A DNA stretch of 64,000 nucleotides from Solidesulfovibrio carbinoliphilus subsp. oakridgensis. GTDB lineage: Bacteria; Desulfobacterota; Desulfovibrionia; Desulfovibrionales; Desulfovibrionaceae. Shown here one piece after another: positions 52,970 to 62,109 of this stretch. Both the position numbers and the translations under genes were made by a program. The DNA is taken from assembly GCF_000177215.2 (NCBI RefSeq), contig NZ_CM001368.1, positions 186,001 through 250,000 on the forward strand. Direction: 5' to 3'. The notes beneath the pieces are model-generated. The model worked only from the letters and a program-made list of their open reading frames with translations, did no database searches and was not told where the DNA came from. The stretch's first letter is position 1. Every line of letters begins with the position of its first letter.

Positions 52970-54487
52970 ATGGCGGAAAAGACGATACTTTTTGTCGCCC
53001 CGGCCCAGGCGGTGACCCGGTTCTTCCCCTTTTTCAAGGAGGCAGGCGTGGCCGCCGGCATTGCCGATTCCCTGCCCGCCGCCCTGGCAGCCATCCGCAA
53101 ATCCCCTCCCTGCCTGATTTTCTCCCAGGCCAAAATCGGCATCTACACCGCCGAGAGCCTGCTGGCCGAAGGCCAGAAGGATGCCGCCTTCCCGCCGGTC
53201 ATCGTCTTCGCCGACCGGGGCACCGCGGCCGAGGCCTCCCGCTGCCTGGAACTCGGAGCCAGGGACTACTGGCTCGAACCCCTGTCCTGGGAAAAGATCC
53301 AGGCCGTGCTGCCGGCCGAGGCCCCCCCGGCTCCGGTGCCGGCCGCCCCGGCCCTGGCCCCGGCCGCCCCGGCGCGCCGGCCCGAGCCGGCCACGGACGT
53401 CCAGGGCAAGAAATTTTCCATCGTGGGCGAGCACCCGCTCATCCGCCGGGTTTTGGGGCTCGCCCGGCAGGTGGCCCGGTCCAAGGCCACGGTCCTCATT
53501 TCCGGCGAGTCCGGCACGGGCAAGGAGATGTTCGCCCGCTACCTCCACGCCTGCTCGGACCGGGCCGAGGGTCCGTTCGTGGCTATCAACTGCGCCGCCC
53601 TGCCGGAGCACCTTCTGGAATCCGAGCTGTTCGGCCACGAGAAGGGGTCGTTTACCGGCGCCATCGCCAGAAAGCTCGGCAAGTTCGAGATGGCTTCCGG
53701 CGGCACCATCCTTCTCGACGAAATTTCCGAAATGGACCTCGGCCTCCAGGCCAAGCTCCTGCGCGTGCTCCAGGAAAGCGAGTTCGACCGGGTCGGCGGC
53801 ACCGAGACCGTGCAGGTGGACGTGCGGGTCCTGGCCACCACCAACCGCCGCCTGGAAGAGGCCGTGGCCGAAGGCAAGTTCCGCCAGGACCTCTACTACC
53901 GCCTGAACGTCATCCCGCTCAAACTGCCGCCCCTTCGCGACCGGGGCGAGGACGTGCCCCGGCTGGCCCTTTTCTTCGTGGACAAGTTCCGCAAGGCCTA
54001 CGGCCTGTCGCCGCTCACCTTTTCCGCCGACGCCAAACAGTGGCTCATGGCCTACGACTGGCCCGGCAATGTCCGCGAGTTGCAAAACCTGATGGAGCGG
54101 GCCGTGCTCCTGGCCGGGGACGGGCCCATCCGAAAGGCCCATTTTCTCCTCGACGGCGACAACTGGCAGGAGGCCGGCCCGGAGGCCGGGCCGGACGACG
54201 GGTTTGGCGGCCGGGAGCCGGGCGCCGCGGCGGGCCTGGCCGCCGTGGCCGGCGAGGACGGGGAGGGGGACGGGCTCGCGGCGGCCGCGCGGCTTTTCGA
54301 CCGGGCCCCGGCCGACGTGTCCGGGGAGCTCCTGCCCCTTGACGTCATGGAGCGGCACATGATCATCAAAAGCCTCGACCGCACCGAGGGCAACCGGACC
54401 CAGGCCGCCCAGCTCCTCGGCATCTCCGTGCGAACCCTTCGCAATAAATTGAACGAATACCGAAAGCTCGGCATCGAAGTTCCCTGA
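52970..54487 (+). CDS. Sigma-54 activator with a degenerate receiver domain
   Basis: The protein is 505 aa: an N-terminal receiver-like domain (about 5-112), an AAA+ sigma-54 interaction domain with Walker A GESGTGKE (179-186) and loop GSFTGA (226-231), and a Fis-type helix-turn-helix ([22 protein letters not shown]). The receiver lacks the phosphorylation site: the acceptor Asp is Q53 (IFSQAKIG) and the Lys-Pro near 103 is Glu-Pro (YWLEP). It cannot be a classical phospho-switch. It is between two glycosyltransferase genes; 7 bp separate it from the second. Confidence 0.92.
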   Translation: MAEKTILFVAPAQAVTRFFPFFKEAGVAAGIADSLPAALAAIRKSPPCLIFSQAKIGIYTAESLLAEGQKDAAFPPVIVFADRGTAAEASRCLELGARDYWLEPLSWEKIQAVLPAEAPPAPVPAAPALAPAAPARRPEPATDVQGKKFSIVGEHPLIRRVLGLARQVARSKATVLISGESGTGKEMFARYLHACSDRAEGPFVAINCAALPEHLLESELFGHEKGSFTGAIARKLGKFEMASGGTILLDEISEMDLGLQAKLLRVLQESEFDRVGGTETVQVDVRVLATTNRRLEEAVAEGKFRQDLYYRLNVIPLKLPPLRDRGEDVPRLALFFVDKFRKAYGLSPLTFSADAKQWLMAYDWPGNVRELQNLMERAVLLAGDGPIRKAHFLLDGDNWQEAGPEAGPDDGFGGREPGAAAGLAAVAGEDGEGDGLAAAARLFDRAPADVSGELLPLDVMERHMIIKSLDRTEGNRTQAAQLLGISVRTLRNKLNEYRKLGIEVP

Positions 54488-54494
54488 CCCCCCT

Positions 54495-55730
54495 ATGGCC
54501 GCGCCAACGACCTACAACATCCTGATGTATTCCCACGACACCTACGGTCTGGGACATCTGCGCCGCACCATGGCCATTGCCGAGCACCTGCGCCAGCACG
54601 GGGTCAACATCCTGATCCTGACCGGCTCGCCCCTGGCCGGCCGCTACGAGACGCCGGACGGCGTGGACTTCGTGCGCATCCCGGGCATGATCAAAAAGAC
54701 CAACGAAGAGTATCAGCCGCTCTCGATCAAGATCAACGCCCGCCATGCCCTGAACATCCGGCGCAACATCATCATCGCCACGGCCAAGGCCTTCCAGCCG
54801 CACCTGTTCATCGTGGACAAGGCTCCCATGGGCCTTCGCCGCGAGGTCATTCCCACGCTCAAGTGGCTGCGCCGCCGCCTGCCCGGCACGCGCACCATCC
54901 TCGGCCTTCGCGACATCATGGACGACGCCGTCTCCACCAGCCGCGAATGGCGGGAGAAGGGCGTCTACGAGGTCCTGGACCAGTATTATTCGGAGATCTG
55001 GGTCTACGGCAACCAGGACCTCTACGATCCCATCGCCGAGTACGCCATCCCGGACGGCATCAGCCGCAAGATGGTCTTTACCGGCTACATTCCGCGCCAT
55101 GTGCCCACCGCCCAGTCCATGGCCCGGACCCGGCGCGAGGAGCGGCTTTCGCCCGAGGAAAAGCTGGTGGTGGTGACGACCGGTGGCGGCGGGGACGGCT
55201 ATCCGCTGATGGACGCCTATCTCGCCATGCTCGAAGAGGGTGGGGCCCCGCACCACCGGGTGATCTTCGTGTCCGGCCCCTTCATGCCCAAACCCGAGCG
55301 CGAGGCCGTGGCCCGGCGGGCGGGGCGCCTGAAGGCCCGGTTCTACCATTTCTACCGGCGCATGGAGACGCTCATGGGCCTGGCCGACGCCGTGGTCACC
55401 ATGGGCGGCTACAACACCACCTGCGAGATCCTGTCCCAGGGCAAGCCCTGCCTGGTGGTGCCCCGGGAAGTGCCGCGCCTGGAGCAGCGCATCCGGGCCG
55501 AGGTCATGAGCGGCCGGGGGCTGATCGAATACCTGCCCTGGGACAGCCTGACCCCGGCCGCGCTCCGGGACAAGCTGGTCCTGCTTCTTGGCGACGCGGG
55601 GTCCTACCGCACGGCCATGGCCAATTTTCCCTTCACCGGCCTCTCGGTCATCTCCGACCGGCTGGCCACCTTTCGCCGGGAACTGTGCCGTGTGGACAGG
55701 AATGCCTGTCCGCCCCCGGCCGGTTCCTGA
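54495..55730 (+). CDS. MurG-like (GT28-type) glycosyltransferase
   Basis: The protein is 411 aa. The N-terminus has YSHDTYGLGHLRRTMAIAEHLRQHGVNILILTG, as in GT-B enzymes of the MurG type. The C-terminal domain has VVVTTGGGGDGYPL, then FMPKPE, and MGGYNTTCEILSQGKPCLVVPREVPRLEQRIRAE, a donor-binding motif. It likely adds a sugar to a surface polymer. It follows the sigma-54 activator by 7 bp. Confidence 0.85.
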   Translation: MAAPTTYNILMYSHDTYGLGHLRRTMAIAEHLRQHGVNILILTGSPLAGRYETPDGVDFVRIPGMIKKTNEEYQPLSIKINARHALNIRRNIIIATAKAFQPHLFIVDKAPMGLRREVIPTLKWLRRRLPGTRTILGLRDIMDDAVSTSREWREKGVYEVLDQYYSEIWVYGNQDLYDPIAEYAIPDGISRKMVFTGYIPRHVPTAQSMARTRREERLSPEEKLVVVTTGGGGDGYPLMDAYLAMLEEGGAPHHRVIFVSGPFMPKPEREAVARRAGRLKARFYHFYRRMETLMGLADAVVTMGGYNTTCEILSQGKPCLVVPREVPRLEQRIRAEVMSGRGLIEYLPWDSLTPAALRDKLVLLLGDAGSYRTAMANFPFTGLSVISDRLATFRRELCRVDRNACPPPAGS

Positions 55731-55756
55731 CCGGAAATCCCGAACCTTCCCCCGCC

Positions 55757-56365
55757 TCAGCGCGCGAAAAAGACGGCCCACAGGCCGAAGGCCGCGATCA
55801 GCCAGCCCGACACCCGCTTGATGGCCCGCATATGGGCCAGCAGGCGAAAGCGCAGCAGTTTGCCGCCAAAGGCGATGGCCACCCACCAGACCATGGAACC
55901 GCAAAAGACGCCGGCCACCACCGAGGCGGCCTCGGCCGCGTGGGCCTCGGCCTGGCCGAGGCCGAAGCCGGCGAAGATGGCCAGGAAGCCAACCATGGTC
56001 ATGGGGTTGGTGAGCGTGAGCAGGAAGACCGAGACAAAGGCCCCGGCGTAGCGGCGTTTCGGCGCTTCCAGCGGCTTTGGCGCGGTCTTGGACAGGGCCA
56101 GGCGCAGGCCCATGCCGACCAGGAAGAGGCCGCCGCCGATCCGCATGACGGTGGCGTGCTCGGCCAGGAAATCGGAAACGAACGTCAGGCCGAAGGCGGC
56201 CACGGCCCCGTAGAAGGCGTCGGCCGCGGCCGCGCCGATGCCGGACAGGAGTCCGATCCGAAGCCCGTGCGTGATGGCCCGCCCGAGGCACAGCATGCCG
56301 ACCGCGCCAAACGGCATGGCGATGATGGCCCCCATGGCCAGACCCTTGAGGAAAAACGTGGGCAT
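55757..56365 (-). CDS. LysE-family amino-acid exporter
   Basis: The protein is 202 aa with about six hydrophobic segments. The N-terminus has GLAMGAIIAMPFGAVGMLCLGRAITHGLRIGLLSGIGAAAADAFYGAVAAFG, the LysE/RhtB signature with GxGxxxAD. The C-terminal end has VSGWLIAAFGLWAVFF. It exports amino acids or related compounds at the inner membrane. It is convergent with the glycosyltransferase (26 bp apart). Confidence 0.88.
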   Translation of the reverse strand: MPTFFLKGLAMGAIIAMPFGAVGMLCLGRAITHGLRIGLLSGIGAAAADAFYGAVAAFGLTFVSDFLAEHATVMRIGGGLFLVGMGLRLALSKTAPKPLEAPKRRYAGAFVSVFLLTLTNPMTMVGFLAIFAGFGLGQAEAHAAEAASVVAGVFCGSMVWWVAIAFGGKLLRFRLLAHMRAIKRVSGWLIAAFGLWAVFFAR

Positions 56366-56414
56366 CGTGCCAGACTACCGGGTTTGCCGGCCCGCGGCAA
56401 GGCGGGCCGGCCGC

Positions 56415-56930
56415 TTACGGCCGCAGGGCCGCGTAGGCGCCGGTCTGGCGCTCGAAGCCGAGCAGGTCGATGTCCTGGGCCTTGACGCCAAACGTCCCGA
56501 GCATGCCGTGGATCTGGCCCCGGTGGTGGGTCTGGTGGTTGTGGAAATGGGCCAGGCACAGGGCAAAGGGCAGGTCCATGGGCCGGCCGTCGGTGGTGGT
56601 GAAAACGAGGTTTCCCGCCAGCCGGGCCGGGTCCAGGGCGTCGGCAAAGGCGAGTCCCCGGTCCTCCTCGACCCGCCTGGCGGCGGCCAGGTCGGCCAGG
56701 GCCGGGTAAGGCACGGCGTCGACCGTGGGGACTGCCGGGCCCTGGCCGGTCAGGCGGTTTATCCACAGCCGGTCGGCCAGGACCAGGTGGTTGGCGATGG
56801 CGAGGATGGAACCGAAGTTGGCGGCCGAGGGGGCATGGAGCTGCCCGGGCGAGAGCTTTTCCATGTCGGCGTAGAGGCGTTGGTTGGCCCACTGGTTGTA
56901 GCGGGCCTGGATGCGGACCAGGAACTGCAT
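56415..56930 (-). CDS. DinB-family metal-binding protein
   Basis: The protein is 171 aa, a four-helix DinB fold. The metal-binding His sites are in ILAIANHLVLADRLW and FHNHQTHHRGQIHGML. DinB proteins are often thiol-dependent transferases; the thiol and substrate are unknown. GGAGG is 6 nt before the ATG at 56930. The longer open frame upstream has no family sequence. It is divergent from the DUF309 gene. Confidence 0.9.
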   Translation of the reverse strand: MQFLVRIQARYNQWANQRLYADMEKLSPGQLHAPSAANFGSILAIANHLVLADRLWINRLTGQGPAVPTVDAVPYPALADLAAARRVEEDRGLAFADALDPARLAGNLVFTTTDGRPMDLPFALCLAHFHNHQTHHRGQIHGMLGTFGVKAQDIDLLGFERQTGAYAALRP

Positions 56931-57056
56931 GGCAAACCTCCGGATGGGCGGGAGGATGCCGGCTGCGGCCCGGGGCGTCAACTCCGGCCCAAGGGGTGTT
57001 CCAGAACCGGGCCGGTGTGGTATGGGGAGGAAAATTCCCCCCAAGGAGCACCTGCC

Positions 57057-57467
57057 ATGAAACCCTTTTCCCTGACCCTCGGCGATCCCGGGCCGGCCTG
57101 CGCCGAGCCGGCTCCCGAGGCCTTGCGCCAGGCCGTGGCCAAGTTCAACGCCGGCGACTATTTCGAGTGCCATGAAGTCCTCGAAGCCTACTGGCTGGAG
57201 GAGACCGGGCCCGTGCGCGACCTGTACAAGGGCGTGATCCAGGTCGCAGGCGGCTTCTTTCATTGGGAAAACGGCAACAAAGCCGGTTGCCTCAAGCACC
57301 TGGAACGGGCTATCGTCTACCTTGGCCGCTACGCCCCGCGCTGCCAGGGCCTGGACGTGGCGGCGCTCATGGTCGAGGCCCAGGCCGGGCTCGAATGGGC
57401 CCGGGACGCCGAGCCGGACACGGCCATGCCGCCCGAACTCGTGCCGCGCATGGTCCTTGCCGACTGA
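57057..57467 (+). CDS. DUF309 protein
   Basis: The protein is 136 aa. It has the DUF309 core FNAGDYFECHEVLEAYWLEETGPVRDLYKGVIQVAGGFFHWENGN, with conserved FECHE and LYKGVIQ. The function of the family is unknown. AAGGAG is before the ATG. The next gene (VOC fold) starts 20 bp downstream. Confidence 0.88.
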   Translation: MKPFSLTLGDPGPACAEPAPEALRQAVAKFNAGDYFECHEVLEAYWLEETGPVRDLYKGVIQVAGGFFHWENGNKAGCLKHLERAIVYLGRYAPRCQGLDVAALMVEAQAGLEWARDAEPDTAMPPELVPRMVLAD

Positions 57468-57487
57468 GCCCAAAAGGAGTTTTTCCC

Positions 57488-57937
57488 ATGGCCATCCGCT
57501 ACGTCCACACCAACCTCATTGCCCGGGACTGGCGGGCCCTCGCCTCCTTCTACGTCCGCCTCTTCGACTGCCGGCCCGTGCCGCCGGAGCGGGACCTGTC
57601 GGGCGGGTGGCTCGACGCCGCAACCGGCCTCGACGGGGCCCACATCACCGGCCTCCATCTGCGCCTGCCGGGCCACGGCGACACCGGCCCGACGCTCGAA
57701 ATCTTTTCCTACGACGACTTGGCCGAGCGGCCGGACGTGGCCCCCAACACCCCGGGGTTCGCCCACCTGGCCTTTCTGGTGGACGACGTGCCGGCCATGG
57801 CCGAGGCGGTCCTGGCCGCCGGCGGCTCGGCCGTGGGCGAGCTCGGCACCCGCGACGTGCCCGACGTCGGCCGGCTGGCCTTTCGCTACATGCGCGATCC
57901 CGAAGGCAACATGATCGAGCTGCTCCACTGGTCCTAG
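57488..57937 (+). CDS. VOC-fold (glyoxalase/dioxygenase superfamily) protein
   Basis: The protein is 149 aa with two beta-alpha-beta-beta-beta modules: IRYVHTNLIARDWRALASFYVRLFDC and PGFAHLAFLVDDVPAMAEAVLAAGG, ending in YMRDPEGNMIELLHW. Metal ligands may be H7, H97 and E145. The substrate is unknown. It has a strong AAAAGGAG site and is likely co-transcribed with the DUF309 gene. Confidence 0.86.
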   Translation: MAIRYVHTNLIARDWRALASFYVRLFDCRPVPPERDLSGGWLDAATGLDGAHITGLHLRLPGHGDTGPTLEIFSYDDLAERPDVAPNTPGFAHLAFLVDDVPAMAEAVLAAGGSAVGELGTRDVPDVGRLAFRYMRDPEGNMIELLHWS

Positions 57938-58249
57938 GTCCGCCGCTCCGCGATGTTCGGGCGAGGCGTCCGGGGCGCAAAGGCCGGAAGTATTTTCGCT
58001 AAAAAACCTTCCGGGTTTTCAAGGGCGAAGCGGCGTGCCGCGCCTTTGCGGCGGCCTCGCCCGCCTGTGCCCGGTTTCCAGGCCCGGGGATGTGCGCTAT
58101 GGTGCCGGCGGCGGCATGGGCCGTCTCCGGCGGCCACGGCCGTGGCCGGCGCGCCCGGCGGTCCGGGAAGGCCGCGCCGGAAATCCTTTATTTTTTCGTA
58201 ACACAGGGGCCTGGCTCCAGGGGCGCGGCGCCGGCCGGCAAAAAGCATC
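57938..58249. other. Intergenic region before dnaE
   Basis: This 312-bp stretch holds no gene. It contains a terminator candidate (57984-58019) and an 18-bp perfect GC-rich palindrome (58131-58148). No convincing dnaE promoter is seen. Confidence 0.5.
57984..58019 (+). terminator. Terminator candidate after the VOC gene
   Basis: CCGGAAG (57984-57990) pairs with CTTCCGG (58008-58014) over a 17-base loop. GTTTT follows. Confidence 0.5.
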
Positions 58250-61200
58250 ATGTCCGATTTCGTCCATCTCCACTGCCACACCGAGTACAGCCTCCTCGAC
58301 GGGGCCATCCGCATCGGCGACCTGGTCAAGACGGCCGCGTCCTTCGGGTCCCCGGCCGCGGCCATCACCGACCACGGCAACCTCCACGGCGCGCTCATCT
58401 TCTACGATTACGCCAAAAAGGCCGGCATAAAGCCCATCATCGGCTGCGAGGTCTACGTCACCGCCGCCAGCCGCCACGACCGCGATCCCAGGAACCCGCG
58501 CTACCACCTGGTGCTCCTGGCCCAGAATCTGGCCGGCTACAAAAATCTCCTCAAGCTCGTGACCCTCGGCCACACCGAGGGCATGTACTACAAGCCCCGG
58601 GTGGACAAGGAACTGCTCGGGAAATACGGCGAAGGGCTCATCGCGCTCTCCGCCTGCCTCAAGGGCGAAATCAACCAGCGGCTTTTAAAAGAAGGGAAAG
58701 ATCAGGCCGTGGCCTGCGCCAGGGAGTACATGGCGCTTTTCCCGGACCGTTTCTATTTCGAGATCCAGGCCAACGGCATCCCGGAGCAGCAAACGGTCAA
58801 CGACTTCCTGATCGACCTGTCAGACGACCTCAAGGTGCCCTTGGTGGCCACCAACGACTGCCACTATCTCCGGGCCGAGGACGCCGAGGCCCACGACGTG
58901 CTCCTTTGCATCCAGACCGCCGCCTGCGTGGACGACGCCAAGCGGATGCGCTTTACCACCAAGGACCTCTACTACCGTTCGCCGGACGAGATGGCCGAGG
59001 CCTTCGCCCATGTGCCCCAGGCCCTGGCCAACACCTGCGAGATCGCCGAGCGCGTCGATCTGAGTCTCAAGTTCGGGGACTACCATTTTCCGGTCTACAA
59101 GACCCCGCCCGGCAAGTCCCTGGACGACGTCATGGCCGACATGGCCCGCCAGGGGCTTCGGGACCGGTTGGCCAAGATGCCGGACGCGGAGCCAAAAAAA
59201 TACTGGGACCGCCTGGAACTCGAACTCGACGTCATCAAGCAGATGGGCTTTCCAGGCTATTTCCTGATTGTCCAGGACTTCATCAACTGGGCCAAGGACC
59301 ACGGCATCCCGGTCGGTCCAGGGCGTGGCTCGGCCGCCGGGTCGCTGGTCGCCTACGCCCTGCGCATCACCAACCTGGACCCCTTGCCCTACGACCTCCT
59401 CTTCGAGCGCTTCCTCAATATCGAACGGGTCAGCATGCCCGATATCGACGTCGATTTCTGCGAGCGCCGCCGCTACGAGGTCATCCGCTACGTCACCGAG
59501 CGCTACGGCGAAAACGCCGTGGCCCAGATCACCACCTTTGGCACCATGAAGGCCAAGGGCGTGGTCCGCGACGTCGGCCGGGCACTCGGCATGACCTTTG
59601 GCGAGACCGACCGCATCGCCAAGCTCATCCCCGACGAGCTCAAGATGACCATCGACAAGGCCCTTGAGCGCGAGCCCGAGCTCAAGGTCCTCATGCGCAC
59701 CGACCCCCGGGTCGGGCATTTGATCGACATTTCCAAGCGCCTGGAGGGCCTGGCCCGCCACGCCTCCACCCACGCCGCCGGCGTGGTCGTGTCCGACACG
59801 GCCATGACCGAGTACGTGCCGCTCTATAAGGGCAAAAACAACGAAACCGTGACCCAGTGGGACATGAAGCGCGTGGAGAAGGCCGGACTCGTCAAGTTCG
59901 ACTTCCTCGGCCTCAAGACCATGACGGTCATCGACGACGCCCTGAAAATCATTGAGGGCATGGGGGTCACGCCGCCGGACCTCGACACCCTGCCCTTTAC
60001 CGACGAGAAGACCTACGAGCTTTTCGCCAAGGGCGACACGGACGGCATCTTCCAGGTGGAAAGCCAGGGCATGCGCAAATACCTGCGCATGCTACGGCCC
60101 AACTGCTTCGAGGACCTGATCGCCATGCTGGCCCTCTACCGGCCGGGTCCCCTCGGCTCGGGCATGGTCGAGCAGTTCATTCGCCGCAAGCACGGCGAGG
60201 ACCCGGTCGAATATCCCCACCCGCGCCTGGAAGAGACGCTCAAGCCCACCTATGGCGTCATTGTCTACCAGGAACAGGTCATGAAGATCGCCCAGGTCCT
60301 GGCCAGCTTCTCGCTTGGCGCCGGCGACCTGCTCCGCCGGGCCATGGGCAAGAAAAACGCCGAGGAGATGGGCAAGCAGCGGCAGTTTTTCGTGGACGGC
60401 TGCGCGGGTAACGGCATCGAGGCCAAAAAGGCCAACGAGATCTTCGACTTGATGGAGAAGTTCGCGGAATACGGCTTCAACAAGTCCCACAGCGCCGCCT
60501 ACGCCCTGATTTCCTACCACACGGCCTACTTGAAGGCCCACTATCCCGTCGCCTTCATGGCCGCGCTCATGACCTCGGACATGGAAAACCAGGACAAGCT
60601 CCTGCAATACATCGCCGCCTGCCGCGACAACGACATCGAACTGTGCCCGCCGGACGTCAACGCCGGGCTGCCGCACTTTTCCGTCAAGGACAACAAGATC
60701 CTCTACGGTCTGGCGGCTGTTAAAAACATCGGCCGCGACGCCGTGGCCGAGATCGTGGCCGAGCGCGAGGCGAACGGCCCCTTCACCTCGCTTCTCGACT
60801 TCACCAGCCGCGTGAACATGCGCAAGGTCACCAAGCGCGTCATCGAGTATCTCATCAAATGCGGGGCCTGCGACGGCTTCGGCTGCTCCCGGGCCGGACT
60901 CGTGGCCGGGCTCGACCAGGCGGCGGCCCTCGGCCAGAAGCGGGCGGCCGACAAGAACGACGGCCGGCTCTCGCTCATGACGCTCATGCCCGAAAAGCCC
61001 AAGCCCACCGTGGGCCTTGGCCTGTCCTGTCCCGAAGCCACGCTCCCGGAATGGCTCCACGAGGAGATGATGGCCTTTGAAAAAGAGGCCCTCGGCTTCT
61101 ACCTGACCAGCCATCCGCTCCTGGCCTACGAGCGCGATCTCCGGGCCATGCGCACCACGACCCTCGCCCAGTGCGCCGGCATCGAGCCCGGCGTCGAGGT

Positions 61201-61711
61201 GAAAGTCGCCTGCATCTGCGTCTCCACCAAGGAAATCATCACCAAAAAAGGCCAGAAGATGGCCTTTTGCAAGCTGGAGGACCATCTCGGAGGCGAGGCC
61301 GAGGCCGTGGTCTTCTCGGACTGCTATGCCCTGTGCCGCGAGCACCTCGACGCCGACGCGCCGCTCTTTCTAACCGCCAAGATCGGGGCCACGGAAGAAG
61401 TGCAGGGCGAAGGCAAAAGGCTCATCAAGCTGCAAGCCGTGCGCATCGATCCCCTGGCCAAGATCATCGGTGGCAGCGATGAGCCCGTGGAAGTGATCGT
61501 GGCCTGCCCCGAGGAAAAGCCCGTGACCCTCGATCCCCTGGGCGACATCCTGCGCCGCTACCCAGGCCAGTGTACCGTCCACCTCGTGCTCTCCCTGCCG
61601 CGGGCCGTCTGCCGCCTGCGTCTGGGCCAGGAGTTCGGCGTGCGCCGCTGCGCCGAGCTGCGCCGCGAACTCGACGATTTCGAGCAAGGCGTCGTGGTTG
61701 CCAGACAGTAG
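58250..61711 (+). CDS. dnaE: DNA polymerase III alpha subunit
   Basis: The protein is 1153 aa. It is the replicative polymerase catalytic subunit. The PHP domain starts FVHLHCHTEYSLLDGA. The polymerase core has GPGRGSAAGSLVAYAL and the catalytic aspartates in MPDIDVDFCERRRY. A tandem HhH region follows, then an OB fold (VKVACICVSTKEIITKKGQKMAFCKLED, about 985-1010). The C-terminus is shorter than in the enteric enzyme. It stands alone and is followed by a 400-bp palindrome-rich interval. Confidence 0.97.
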   Translation: MSDFVHLHCHTEYSLLDGAIRIGDLVKTAASFGSPAAAITDHGNLHGALIFYDYAKKAGIKPIIGCEVYVTAASRHDRDPRNPRYHLVLLAQNLAGYKNLLKLVTLGHTEGMYYKPRVDKELLGKYGEGLIALSACLKGEINQRLLKEGKDQAVACAREYMALFPDRFYFEIQANGIPEQQTVNDFLIDLSDDLKVPLVATNDCHYLRAEDAEAHDVLLCIQTAACVDDAKRMRFTTKDLYYRSPDEMAEAFAHVPQALANTCEIAERVDLSLKFGDYHFPVYKTPPGKSLDDVMADMARQGLRDRLAKMPDAEPKKYWDRLELELDVIKQMGFPGYFLIVQDFINWAKDHGIPVGPGRGSAAGSLVAYALRITNLDPLPYDLLFERFLNIERVSMPDIDVDFCERRRYEVIRYVTERYGENAVAQITTFGTMKAKGVVRDVGRALGMTFGETDRIAKLIPDELKMTIDKALEREPELKVLMRTDPRVGHLIDISKRLEGLARHASTHAAGVVVSDTAMTEYVPLYKGKNNETVTQWDMKRVEKAGLVKFDFLGLKTMTVIDDALKIIEGMGVTPPDLDTLPFTDEKTYELFAKGDTDGIFQVESQGMRKYLRMLRPNCFEDLIAMLALYRPGPLGSGMVEQFIRRKHGEDPVEYPHPRLEETLKPTYGVIVYQEQVMKIAQVLASFSLGAGDLLRRAMGKKNAEEMGKQRQFFVDGCAGNGIEAKKANEIFDLMEKFAEYGFNKSHSAAYALISYHTAYLKAHYPVAFMAALMTSDMENQDKLLQYIAACRDNDIELCPPDVNAGLPHFSVKDNKILYGLAAVKNIGRDAVAEIVAEREANGPFTSLLDFTSRVNMRKVTKRVIEYLIKCGACDGFGCSRAGLVAGLDQAAALGQKRAADKNDGRLSLMTLMPEKPKPTVGLGLSCPEATLPEWLHEEMMAFEKEALGFYLTSHPLLAYERDLRAMRTTTLAQCAGIEPGVEVKVACICVSTKEIITKKGQKMAFCKLEDHLGGEAEAVVFSDCYALCREHLDADAPLFLTAKIGATEEVQGEGKRLIKLQAVRIDPLAKIIGGSDEPVEVIVACPEEKPVTLDPLGDILRRYPGQCTVHLVLSLPRAVCRLRLGQEFGVRRCAELRRELDDFEQGVVVARQ

Positions 61712-61844
61712 GGCGGGGAGGAAGGCAGGGGGGAGGAAGATGCCTCCGGCGGCCGGGGGGCGTCACGCCCCCCGGACCCCCCGCACGGGTGGGCGGGGAT
61801 GGGGGAAGCGGGTGGGGAGCGTGGTCGTGGTCGGGTATGCGTCG

Positions 61845-61915
61845 GTGTGGCCGGAATGGGCCGGACGACGCACGCCGCAAAGCCGGCGAGCACGTCCGGC
61901 CCATTCCGGCCACAC
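61845..61915. repeat. 23-bp perfect inverted repeat inside copy 2
   Basis: Arms 61845-61867 and 61893-61915 are perfect complements, separated by 25 bases. It is unusually long for a terminator and has no T-run. It could form a cruciform or a stable RNA stem. Confidence 0.8.
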
Positions 61916-62004
61916 AGGCCCGTCGCCCCGAAGACGGGGCGAGTAAAGAATTTTTACGTAAGAGAGCGCGGGCAGGTGGCCCTCCTTTCCTGATCCCCTT
62001 GTTT

Positions 62005-62054
62005 GGGGGCCGCGAGTGCCGGGGTGGTTTTGCATCCCGGCACTCGCGGCCCCC
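62005..62054. repeat. 19-bp perfect inverted repeat inside copy 2
   Basis: Arms 62005-62023 and 62036-62054 are perfect complements around a 12-base loop containing TTTTGC. It lies 55 bp before the queD start codon. Confidence 0.8.
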
Positions 62055-62109
62055 AGGTCGGGAGGGTCCGGGAGGGGGTGACCCCCTCCCGGCCGCCGGA
62101 GGCATCTTC

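Larger units (their letters stand above)
61736..62109. repeat. Palindrome-bounded intergenic element, copy 2
   Basis: A 374-bp interval between dnaE and queD is bounded by 22-bp perfect inverted repeats (61736-61757 and 62088-62109). It contains an outer hairpin at 62068-62078/62082-62092 (11 bp), a 23-bp perfect inverted repeat (61845-61867/61893-61915), an 8-bp hairpin (61923-61930/61935-61942) and a 19-bp perfect inverted repeat (62005-62023/62036-62054). The last 45 bases are identical to the right end of copy 1. The right end touches the queD ATG, and its GGAGG is the likely ribosome site. No gene is seen inside. Confidence 0.8.

Noticed and set aside
58131-58148. 18-bp perfect palindrome before dnaE as an operator
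   Set aside because: It is all G and C apart from two bases, in very GC-rich DNA; no regulator or second site supports it.
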